From NCBI RefSeq assembly GCF_024347355.1, contig NZ_AP025466.1, forward strand, positions 1,054,001 through 1,118,000: DNA of 64,000 nt, in the 5' to 3' direction. Position numbers and translations under genes: made by a program. This stretch comes from Vibrio chagasii. Lineage in GTDB: Bacteria > Pseudomonadota > Gammaproteobacteria > Enterobacterales > Vibrionaceae. Each line of letters begins with the position of its first letter. Position 1 is the first letter of the stretch. The notes beneath the pieces were generated by a model that saw only the letters and a program-made list of their open reading frames with translations, made no database searches and had not been told where the DNA came from. This document shows positions 47,454 to 55,143 of the stretch, one piece after another.

Positions 47454-48323
47454 TTAATAAAAACTTACCGGAAGATAGAAATCAAGTTCAAACACTTCAT
47501 CACTATTTAGGAAATGATTCTGATGATAATGCACATAGGCGGGAGTTGAACGCTGCTTGAAGCCTGATGTAGGTAACCATTTTTCTAATACCATACTGAT
47601 TTGTGGTAGCAACTCTCCATAACGGCCATTGAGTCGAAACACGGCATGCAAACCACCGGGAATCACCATCTGATTAACCACGCTACGGTACTTAATCGGT
47701 TCACTGATCGCGATACACGCCACATAGCGACACTGGTCCATCTCGACCCAAGCAGGGTTTGAATGGTGCAAACCAAACTGGGTCGAAAAATCACGTTGCT
47801 CAGAGTTCGCCCACGCTTTCAATATCAACCACGCATTGCGAATAGAACGGTTATAGCCAGTGTGGCGAACATAGGCTGCCATACGTTCAGGTGTTTCCAC
47901 TATTTTGGGTTCGGGTAGTATCCGCTGTGCGACATTTTGATAACCCGCCGCCACTTCAGGATCTTTCAAATAAGGCTTTTCGGCGATCTGTAAATCGTGT
48001 TTGCGCCACTCGCCCGGAGACATATTAAAGGTCGCTTTAAACGCTCGGCTAAACGAAGACACCGAACTGAAACCACATTTATTGGCTATCTCAACCACCG
48101 ACGAGCGGGTATCGAACATCAACTGATTAGCGGCATACTCCATTCGGGTACGTCGAATGTATTGATGTAACGACTCCCCCACCACACTTTTGAACGTGCG
48201 ATGAAAATGTTGCTCTGAGTAAGCCGCAATCTCAGATAGCGCTTTGGCAGACAACGGCTGACTGATGTCTTGATGAATATGGAACAGAACATCATTGATT
48301 CGAGATATATGTTGACGTGACAT
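47454..48323 (-). CDS. AraC-family regulator with GyrI-like effector domain
   Basis: 289 residues. The N-terminal AraC DNA-binding domain (ALSEIAAYSEQHFHRTFKSV, VVEIANKCGFSSVSSFSRAF) occupies residues 1-110 and a GyrI-like small-molecule-binding domain residues ~145-289 (FGLHHSNPAWVE, GGLHAVFRLNGRYGELL). This Rob/SbmC-like order is common in regulators of drug or small-molecule responses. It is divergent from the aminotransferase gene and may control it. Confidence 0.9.
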   Translation of the reverse strand: MSRQHISRINDVLFHIHQDISQPLSAKALSEIAAYSEQHFHRTFKSVVGESLHQYIRRTRMEYAANQLMFDTRSSVVEIANKCGFSSVSSFSRAFKATFNMSPGEWRKHDLQIAEKPYLKDPEVAAGYQNVAQRILPEPKIVETPERMAAYVRHTGYNRSIRNAWLILKAWANSEQRDFSTQFGLHHSNPAWVEMDQCRYVACIAISEPIKYRSVVNQMVIPGGLHAVFRLNGRYGELLPQISMVLEKWLPTSGFKQRSTPAYVHYHQNHFLNSDEVFELDFYLPVSFY

Positions 48324-48438
48324 CGTTTAAATAGCATAAATGGACATGTTTAAGAGCATAAATGGACACGCTAGTTTTTACAATTACCGTGTAATATCAA
48401 GCGATAGAATAAAAACGGAAAACGACGAGACACAACAC

Positions 48439-49587
48439 ATGGAAATCGCACAGTCATTACAACAAATTCAATCTTCATATATTCGAGAGATCCTCGCTGC
48501 AGCAAGCGATCCAAACGTCATCTCGTTAGCAGGTGGTCTGCCGGATGAGAAAACATTCCCAATCGATTTAATGAAGCCAACGCTAGAAAATCTAGCGAAC
48601 ATGCCTGAAGTTTTCCAATACGGCTCTACGGCTGGTTACGGCCCATTGCTTGACCATCTAACGCAAAGCTACCAATTGCCAGAAACTCACACTGCGATGA
48701 TCTGTACAGGCTCTCAGCAAGGTCTAGATTTGATTGCTCGTGCGTATGTCGATCCGAATGATGTAGTGGTAATGGAAGCGCCGAGCTACTTGGGTGCGAT
48801 GCAAGTGTTTGGCTTGGTTCAAGCAAACATTGTGACTGTGTCTCAAACTGAATTTGGCCCTAACCTAGATGAACTAGAAACGTGCTTCGCCGAGCAATCG
48901 CCAAAGATGTTCTACGCGGTGCCAGATTTCCATAACCCAACAGGCGTATGCTGGACAACAGAGACTCGCCAAAAAGTGGCTGAGCTGTGTATCAAATACA
49001 ACGTCGCGTTCATCGAAGATGCACCATACCGAGAACTACGTTTCACAGGTACAGAGCTGCCGTTGGTTTCGTCTTTCTGCCCTGACAACTCTATCGTTCT
49101 TCGTTCATTCTCTAAGATCGCATCACCTGGCTTACGTATTGGTGCGGTAACGGGTAAACGCAGCTACCTTGAACCACTGATCAAGGTGAAGCAAGGTGCA
49201 GATTTACACTCAAGCGTTCCGATGCAGGCCCTACTGCTTGGCCTTCTAAAGCACCAAGACTTTAACGCACACATGGAAAGCATTCGTTCACTGTACAAGT
49301 CTCGCTATGAAGTGCTGTTTTCAGAACTAGAACAACAACTGCCTGCTGACTGTGTATTAAAGGCAGTAGATGGCGGGATGTTCATTTGGGTTGAGATTCC
49401 AGAATGCGATACTTTTGAACTGGCTAAGACCCTACTTTCAAATGGTGTGGCGGTTGTACCAAGCCCAGTATTCTATCCAAAGCCGGAGGGAGCAAAAGCT
49501 GCACTGCGCTTAAACTTCACTAACGCTAACCCAGAAGAACTGACTGAAGCGGTCAAACGCTTAGCGGAAGTACTTAACCAAGCGTAA
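48439..49587 (+). CDS. PLP-dependent aminotransferase (class I, 2-aminoadipate aminotransferase-like)
   Basis: 382 residues from the ATG at 48439; the longer frame from 48340 lacks family similarity. Fold-type I features: VISLAGGLPDEKTFP, CTGSQQGLDLIARAYVDP, PDFHNPTGVCW, EDAPYREL and the PLP lysine in LRSFSKIASPGLRIG. It is close to the MocR-related/LysN group that uses 2-aminoadipate, aromatic or branched-chain amino acids; the substrate is undecided. It is divergent from the AraC/GyrI regulator and closed by a terminator at 49618. Confidence 0.9.
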   Translation: MEIAQSLQQIQSSYIREILAAASDPNVISLAGGLPDEKTFPIDLMKPTLENLANMPEVFQYGSTAGYGPLLDHLTQSYQLPETHTAMICTGSQQGLDLIARAYVDPNDVVVMEAPSYLGAMQVFGLVQANIVTVSQTEFGPNLDELETCFAEQSPKMFYAVPDFHNPTGVCWTTETRQKVAELCIKYNVAFIEDAPYRELRFTGTELPLVSSFCPDNSIVLRSFSKIASPGLRIGAVTGKRSYLEPLIKVKQGADLHSSVPMQALLLGLLKHQDFNAHMESIRSLYKSRYEVLFSELEQQLPADCVLKAVDGGMFIWVEIPECDTFELAKTLLSNGVAVVPSPVFYPKPEGAKAALRLNFTNANPEELTEAVKRLAEVLNQA

Positions 49588-49617
49588 TCGCTGATTAAGT
49601 AAGACAGATTCAACACC

Positions 49618-49650
49618 AAGCCCTACTGTATTTGTACAGCAGGGCTTTTT
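49618..49650 (+). terminator. Terminator after the aminotransferase
   Basis: AAGCCCT and CTGTA arms pair with TACAG and AGGGCTT around TTTG, followed by a T tract. Confidence 0.85.
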
Positions 49651-49848
49651 CGTTCCTCAAATCATAAATCCACAATAAAACAGGTGATAAATAGCCCTAC
49701 ACTTGGTTGGTTTTTGTCCTACATCGCCTTAGTTATACTGCTGCGGATTTTAATAAGCCATCATGACGAGCTAGGTATCAATACCCAGCTATGATCAGAA
49801 TAGGCAACCGCTCTGGATTTACGTTCCAGCTCGCAGAAAGGAAAAACC

Positions 49849-50838
49849 ATGTCTCAATATGTTGTATGTGCTCTGTATAAATTCGTAGCACTTGATGATT
49901 ACCAAGAAATTCGCCAACCGCTAACTGAGCTTCTAGAAGCCAATAACATTCGCGGTACTTTGTTACTTGCAAGTGAAGGTATCAACGGTACCGTTGCAGG
50001 TAAGCGCGAATCTATCGACGCCCTCCTTCAATGGTTCAAGCAAGACGACCGTCTAGCGGATGTTGTTTACAAAGAGTCGTTCAACGACGAACAACCATTC
50101 AACCGCACCAAGGTTAAGCTTAAGAAAGAGATCGTAACCATGGGTGTTGAAGGCATCGACCCTCGCCATGTTGTCGGTACTTACGTTAAGCCAAACGAAT
50201 GGAACGACCTTATCTCTGATCCAGATGTGGTCTTGGTTGATACTCGCAACGACTATGAAGTGGACATCGGCACATTCAAAAACGCGGTAAACCCAAACAC
50301 GGAAACTTTCCGTGAATTCCCTCAGTACGTTGAAGACAATCTAGATCCTAAGAAGCACAAGAAAGTCGCGATGTTCTGTACAGGTGGTATTCGTTGTGAA
50401 AAATCAACAGCCTACATGAAAGAGCAAGGCTTTGAAGAGGTTTACCACCTTGAAGGCGGCATTCTAAAGTACCTAGAAGAAGTGCCTGAAGAAGAGAGTA
50501 TGTGGGAAGGCGATTGCTACGTGTTTGATGGCCGTGTTGCCGTTAACCACCAGCTAGAAAAAAGTGGCTACGATGTATGTAACGCTTGTCGTCTACCAAT
50601 CACAGAGGAAGACAAAGCCTCTGAGCACTTCGAGAAAGGCGTAAGCTGCCCTAAGTGTTTTGATAAGCACACGGACGAGCAGAAAGCGCGTTTCCGTGAG
50701 CGTGAAAAGCAAGTACAGCTATCAAATGCACGCGGCGAAACTCACGTAGGTGGCGATGCTGCTCACCTAATCGAGCAACGTAAGAAAGAAAAATTGGCAT
50801 ACAAAGAGCAACAACGCTCTGGCAAAAAAGCTCAGTAA
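49849..50838 (+). CDS. trhO: tRNA uridine(34) hydroxylase, rhodanese-related
   Basis: 329 residues. The N-terminal YceA domain ([36 protein letters not shown]) is followed by a rhodanese domain with the catalytic cysteine in [11 protein letters not shown] (near 179), then a zinc-like C-terminal cysteine set ([17 protein letters not shown]). TrhO makes 5-hydroxyuridine at the wobble base of tRNA with oxygen. AGAAAGGA lies before the ATG. It is monocistronic with its own terminator. Confidence 0.95.
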   Translation: MSQYVVCALYKFVALDDYQEIRQPLTELLEANNIRGTLLLASEGINGTVAGKRESIDALLQWFKQDDRLADVVYKESFNDEQPFNRTKVKLKKEIVTMGVEGIDPRHVVGTYVKPNEWNDLISDPDVVLVDTRNDYEVDIGTFKNAVNPNTETFREFPQYVEDNLDPKKHKKVAMFCTGGIRCEKSTAYMKEQGFEEVYHLEGGILKYLEEVPEEESMWEGDCYVFDGRVAVNHQLEKSGYDVCNACRLPITEEDKASEHFEKGVSCPKCFDKHTDEQKARFREREKQVQLSNARGETHVGGDAAHLIEQRKKEKLAYKEQQRSGKKAQ

Positions 50839-50860
50839 TATTTGATTCTGCTGAAATAAC

Positions 50861-50906
50861 AAAGGGCATTAACGTATCCACAATGGAAGGTTAATGCCCT
50901 TTTTTG
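50861..50906 (+). terminator. Terminator after trhO
   Basis: A perfect 13-bp stem (AAAGGGCATTAAC / GTTAATGCCCTTT) followed by TTTT. Confidence 0.9.
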
Positions 50907-50994
50907 ATCCTACTCTCGCTTTGTGTTTAGGGACACATTTATCTTCAAAAATAGGTTCTATACTGAAGTTAATTTGATGAAAGAGGAAGTGCCA

Positions 50995-51252
50995 ATGCTC
51001 AATGAAAACCATGCCTTTATCTTAGATTTCCCAGAGCTAAAATTAGACATTGTTCAACTCAACCACGACGACGAAACCTTCAAAGCGGACATGCAGAAAT
51101 ACCATCAACTCGACTACGACATCCGTCAGCTTGAGATCTCGGGTAGTCCAATTGATGACGACAGCATGCACAACCTAAAAGTAGAACGCATGGAGCTCAA
51201 AGACTCGCTTCACAAGCAACTCACTCGACATCACGCCCTGAAAATGGTGTAG
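50995..51252 (+). CDS. YdcH-family (DUF465) small protein
   Basis: 85 residues from the ATG at 50995 with GAGGAAG upstream. The sequence (MLNENHAFILDFPELKLDIV, YDIRQLEISGSPIDDD, LKVERMELKDSLHKQL) matches the two-helix coiled-coil pattern of YdcH/SlyX-like proteins of unknown function. Cytoplasmic. Confidence 0.85.
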   Translation: MLNENHAFILDFPELKLDIVQLNHDDETFKADMQKYHQLDYDIRQLEISGSPIDDDSMHNLKVERMELKDSLHKQLTRHHALKMV

Positions 51253-51306
51253 CCATACAAACACTTAGTGTGGCCGCAATCGTCACACTAAGTGATTAGC
51301 TAAACG

Positions 51307-52581
51307 TTAAGTTACCTTATTCCCATCAGAAAAATTCAAATAGGTATGAAACCTCTCGCCATCATCTCGGGTTTCAAAATGCCAATTCATACGCTCACAA
51401 ATACGCTGAACAATAATCAGACCACAGCCGTAGCCTGCGTTATAGGTTTCGTTACCATCATGCCTATTGACGATCACCAACTCTTTCTCAATCAATTGAA
51501 TATCAATGTCGCCGATACTGTAGCTAAATGCATTCTTGATTAAGTTGTTCATGACCACGGTGATGAAGCTTTCAGGCGCATACACGGTAGCTGATCTTGA
51601 AACATTAAGGCGGTAGCTCGCATCCTGTTTGGCAAACAAAATTGCCAACTCTTTCAGTTGCTGTCGGACCATGGTTTCTAAATCATGCTCAGAGAAGCGG
51701 TGTTCATCGACACTTTCTTTCCCAAGCAGCAAAAACATCTCAGTCAGAACACGCATTTGTTCACTGGCTTCTTGAACTCGATTGATAGCTTTCAACGCCA
51801 CAGGAGGCTGGTTGTCGACTTTGGCGAGTAAATCTGCAGAACCTTGAATTACCATGATTGGCGTACGAAGTTCATGAGCGGCAAAGCGACTAAACTCCTC
51901 TTCTCGCTGAAAGTAGCCCGATATATCGTTTTTAGAATCGAGTAGAGTTTGCTCGATATGACGGGTTTCCGCGTAACCAGTTGTCACCTCAAAAGAGGGC
52001 TGGTCGGGCTGCATTAAACTGATTTTTTGCTCTATCTGATTCAGTGGACGTGACAATGAACGCACGACATAAACACTATAAAAAACCATAGCCAAGGAAA
52101 TAAAGCCCACCAACAGCATGGTGTAATAGTGGAGGCTCCACTCGTAGTTATCTAGGTAATCATCTGCATCATCTTGAAAGACGATGTACATCATCCCCTT
52201 GCCCGAAGGATGCTTCAAAACGATGAAATGTTTGTCCTCCGCCCCCAGAAGGTATTCATAGAAGCCTGGTGTTTTATAGTAACTTAACCAACGGGGTAAT
52301 TCGTTCTCGCTCCAATAGGTGGAGAACTCATTCGGATTGGGCAATAAGGTATTTTCACCATATAACTCATACTCTGCGGTATAGCGGCTCGCTTCGGTAT
52401 CTAACCAGTGGTGTAAGCTAATGACTTCCATCTGGTTTTCGGCCAAATAAATGGCTGTCCAGAACATGCTGAACATAACAAGTGTCATGATCCCAAAGCT
52501 TCTACGAATTTTCTTGTAGATACTTGGGTACGTGCTTTCTTTGACTGAGCTTTTACGCTTTAAGTCGGTATCCTTGTCCAT
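51307..52581 (-). CDS. Sensor histidine kinase
   Basis: 424 residues. Membrane segments at about 31-48 (IMTLVMFSMFWTAIYLA) and 154-172 (YTMLLVGFISLAMVFYSVYV) enclose a ~100-residue periplasmic sensor. A HAMP-like linker, an HisKA domain with FAAHELRTP (phospho-His near 236) and a HATPase domain (NNLIKNAFSYS, GYGCGLIIVQRICE) follow. The glycine-rich lid is somewhat reduced. Its 5' end overlaps the response-regulator 3' end by 29 bases. The signal is unknown. Confidence 0.92.
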   Translation of the reverse strand: MDKDTDLKRKSSVKESTYPSIYKKIRRSFGIMTLVMFSMFWTAIYLAENQMEVISLHHWLDTEASRYTAEYELYGENTLLPNPNEFSTYWSENELPRWLSYYKTPGFYEYLLGAEDKHFIVLKHPSGKGMMYIVFQDDADDYLDNYEWSLHYYTMLLVGFISLAMVFYSVYVVRSLSRPLNQIEQKISLMQPDQPSFEVTTGYAETRHIEQTLLDSKNDISGYFQREEEFSRFAAHELRTPIMVIQGSADLLAKVDNQPPVALKAINRVQEASEQMRVLTEMFLLLGKESVDEHRFSEHDLETMVRQQLKELAILFAKQDASYRLNVSRSATVYAPESFITVVMNNLIKNAFSYSIGDIDIQLIEKELVIVNRHDGNETYNAGYGCGLIIVQRICERMNWHFETRDDGERFHTYLNFSDGNKVT

Positions 52582-53221
52582 GAATCGTCTCTAATCTTGA
52601 ATGCTCAAAACCCTTATCAAGCGCATTTCGTAAACCATAAATGTGGCTTCTTAATGCATCACTCGATGGAGATTCGTCTCCCCAAACTGAGTCAATTACT
52701 TCTCTGCGCGACACTATTGCTGGGGCGTGTCGAATAAGCACTTTCAATATTTTCAGTTGAATACGACTTAGCTTAATCAGGTTGTCACCACGGAACACTT
52801 CATCGGTTTGAGAGTCCATCGTGATATCGGCAAAGCGCACCTTACCAACATCTAGCCTAGGACCACGGCTTGCCAATGCGTGCAGTCGTAAACTCAATTC
52901 TTGCATCGCGAAAGGTTTCAGCAAGTAGTCATCACCACCCGCTTGGAATGCTGCAATTTTGTCGTCCAGCTGCTCTTTTGCTGTCAGAAACAGAATAGGA
53001 GTACGACATGCTTGCTCTTGTCGCAGCTTTCTGACCGCCGAAATGCCATCTAATTTTGGCATCATGATATCCATAATAATGACATCGTAATGGTTTTCAG
53101 CTACTAGCTTTAATGCCGCTTCGCCATGATATGCGCAGTCAATACCAATACCTTCTAACTCGAGATAATCAGCAATGGTTTCAGAGACACTATGGTTATC
53201 GTCAACAATCAAAACTTTCAT
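52553..53221 (-). CDS. OmpR-family response regulator
   Basis: 222 residues. The receiver domain has DD at 7-8, the phosphoacceptor Asp51 (IIMDIMMPKLDG) and LTAKEQ; a winged-helix DNA-binding domain follows (LSRIQLKILKVLIRHAPAIV, LRSHIYGLRNALDKG). It pairs with the overlapping kinase and is divergent from the DUF5666-type lipoprotein gene, a likely target. Confidence 0.95.
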   Translation of the reverse strand: MKVLIVDDNHSVSETIADYLELEGIGIDCAYHGEAALKLVAENHYDVIIMDIMMPKLDGISAVRKLRQEQACRTPILFLTAKEQLDDKIAAFQAGGDDYLLKPFAMQELSLRLHALASRGPRLDVGKVRFADITMDSQTDEVFRGDNLIKLSRIQLKILKVLIRHAPAIVSRREVIDSVWGDESPSSDALRSHIYGLRNALDKGFEHSRLETIHGQGYRLKA

Positions 53222-53325
53222 CGATTTATTTCACCTTTCTTCACGAGTGCTTCACGTTCGAGTCTATAAGATAGCGCCTAATTAAAACAAATAAACTTAA
53301 ATTAATTCTATTAAAGAGTATAAAA

Positions 53326-54537
53326 ATGAGAAAGTTAGCGTTAATTATAGCGATTAGTTTAGTCCTAACTGGTTGCGGTGGCGGCAGTAGTGACAGCAGC
53401 AACACAAACGAAGCTCACACACCTTCATCTATCCAAAGCACGATCGACTCTGTTTCAGGCGATACCATTGTTGTTAATGGTTATAGCTATCAAGTAGGCA
53501 GCGCGAACTACGCAGGCGAAGAAGTCGCGATTGCTGACCTAGAAAAGAACATGATGGTTTCGATTGCATCTAACACTCGCAGCGCATCCGCTCACACTGG
53601 CGGGGCCCAAGTTGGTCTTGAACCGACGATCGTAGGTCTGATTGCAAATACTAACCACGTAAATGGCACATTTGAAGTCAACGGCATACCTCTAACTTTC
53701 TCAGCGCTTTCGACTGAGATTGAAGATGGCGATTGGGTGATGGTGTCTTCTCTACCGACCGCTAACGCAGGTTACAAAGTACTGTCGGTAGTGAAATTCG
53801 AACACTCTAACTTAACAGAGTCAGTTGAAGTTGAAGGCCTGATTAGCGAGTTAGACAGCAACGCAAAAACATTCAAACTCGGTGCAAATCTAAGCGTTGA
53901 TTATTCAAATGCTCACATCGATAACGACGATTACAGCTCTGAGTTATCTAATGGTCTTTGGGTTGAAGTAACAGGCTCTGAGTTATCTAATGGTCTTTGG
54001 GTTGAAGTAACAGGCTCAATGACAGGCTCTGTACTAACAGCCAATGAAGTCGAAGTTGAAGACTTTGATGAAGTCAGCAATGACACGGAAATCGAAGGCA
54101 TTATTACTTGGGTGGCGAACGACCAATCATCATTTGATTTAAGCTATAAAGGTCGCTTTGTTGTAAATAACAGCACTCGTTACGAAGACGGAAACAAATC
54201 GAACTTAACCGTTGGTGCAGAAGTTGAAGTCACAACGAAAAAAGCTAACGGCGACAATGTTGCAACCGAAATCGAATTTGAACACGACGATGATGCACTA
54301 GATTGGAATGACAACGATATCGACCTAGAAGGCATTGTTCAGAGCATTGATGAATCAGCATTGAGCTTTGTTATTCAGACAACTTCTGGTAATAAAACCG
54401 TCTACGTTAACCACAACACTCGCTATGAAGATGGCTTAACGTTCAACACGCTAACCAATCAACGAGTTGAAGCAGAGACGTATAAGGTAAATAACCAATA
54501 CATCGCTAGCGAAATCGAAGCTGAAGACAACAACTAA
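53326..54537 (+). CDS. DUF5666-type repeat lipoprotein
   Basis: 403 residues. Lipoprotein signal peptide (MRKLALIIAISLVLTGCGGG, lipobox LTGC). The mature part has repeated ~70-residue beta-rich units of the pattern VEGxIxxxD...SFxL...V.V...TRYEDG (TRYEDGNKSNLTVGAEVEVT, TRYEDGLTFNTLTNQRVEAE), typical of DUF5666 proteins. An exact 39-bp in-frame duplication lies at 53938-54015. It sits in an outer or inner membrane face and is probably controlled by the divergent two-component system. Confidence 0.8.
   Translation: MRKLALIIAISLVLTGCGGGSSDSSNTNEAHTPSSIQSTIDSVSGDTIVVNGYSYQVGSANYAGEEVAIADLEKNMMVSIASNTRSASAHTGGAQVGLEPTIVGLIANTNHVNGTFEVNGIPLTFSALSTEIEDGDWVMVSSLPTANAGYKVLSVVKFEHSNLTESVEVEGLISELDSNAKTFKLGANLSVDYSNAHIDNDDYSSELSNGLWVEVTGSELSNGLWVEVTGSMTGSVLTANEVEVEDFDEVSNDTEIEGIITWVANDQSSFDLSYKGRFVVNNSTRYEDGNKSNLTVGAEVEVTTKKANGDNVATEIEFEHDDDALDWNDNDIDLEGIVQSIDESALSFVIQTTSGNKTVYVNHNTRYEDGLTFNTLTNQRVEAETYKVNNQYIASEIEAEDNN
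53938..54015 (+). repeat. Exact 39-bp tandem duplication inside the lipoprotein gene
   Basis: Two adjacent identical 39-base units, each encoding SELSNGLWVEVTG. Length is a multiple of three so the frame is kept. Perfect identity indicates a recent event. Confidence 0.95.
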
Positions 54538-54550
54538 ATGTCATGAGTTT

Positions 54551-54577
54551 AAAAGCCACGTATCTACGTGGCTTTTT
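54551..54577 (+). terminator. Terminator after the lipoprotein gene
   Basis: A perfect 12-bp stem (AAAAGCCACGTA / TACGTGGCTTTT) with a 2-base loop and a T tract. Confidence 0.9.
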
Positions 54578-54649
54578 CATTTAGTATAAATATCAGCCGC
54601 TTATGGTATTGTTTGCCTATCCAAGATTCAGGGTAAGGAAATAGAAGGA

Positions 54650-55117
54650 ATGACTATCATATACGGAGAACTTCGATTAGAAACCGTCTTAAGCTCCGAG
54701 TTCGGCGACCTGTTTGATTGCGTTAAGCAAGGTATCTTCGAACACGTCGACAATGTATTTGGCTGGGATGACGAGTTTCAACGTAACCGCCTCTCAAACG
54801 ACTACCACCGCTCTTGGTTTCATTGGGTGTATAGAGACTCTCAAAAGGTCGGACTTACCTGCTTCAAACCTTATGACAACGCATATCATATCCACCTTCT
54901 GATCATTGACCCTCAATACCAAGGCAAAATGCTCGGTAAAAAAGTAATGTCACTCATCCACACCAAAGCCCTTCGAGAGCAACGAAATCAAGTCACCCTC
55001 TCTAGCTTTAGGAGTAACGCTCGCGCCATCAGCTTTTATCAGACGCTTGGCTATAAAGTTGTTGATGATAGTGATGAAGATTTTGTCGGAATGGCTCTCT
55101 CCCTAAATAACCATTAA
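54650..55117 (+). CDS. GNAT-family N-acetyltransferase
   Basis: 155 residues. Acetyl-CoA site pattern in LLIIDPQYQGKMLGKKVMSL (the Q-x-x-G-x-G/K loop) and the C-terminal ARAISFYQTLGYKVV motif, both typical of GNAT enzymes. The acceptor cannot be told from sequence. It is convergent with the phosphatase-superfamily gene, the stops being 26 bases apart. Confidence 0.85.
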   Translation: MTIIYGELRLETVLSSEFGDLFDCVKQGIFEHVDNVFGWDDEFQRNRLSNDYHRSWFHWVYRDSQKVGLTCFKPYDNAYHIHLLIIDPQYQGKMLGKKVMSLIHTKALREQRNQVTLSSFRSNARAISFYQTLGYKVVDDSDEDFVGMALSLNNH

Positions 55118-55143
55118 TGAGCCATTAGGGAGAGAATAAAACA

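Noticed and set aside
48340..48438. N-terminal extension of the aminotransferase
   Set aside because: The extra 33 residues have no family match and overlap the divergent regulator's promoter region; the ATG at 48439 gives the usual start.
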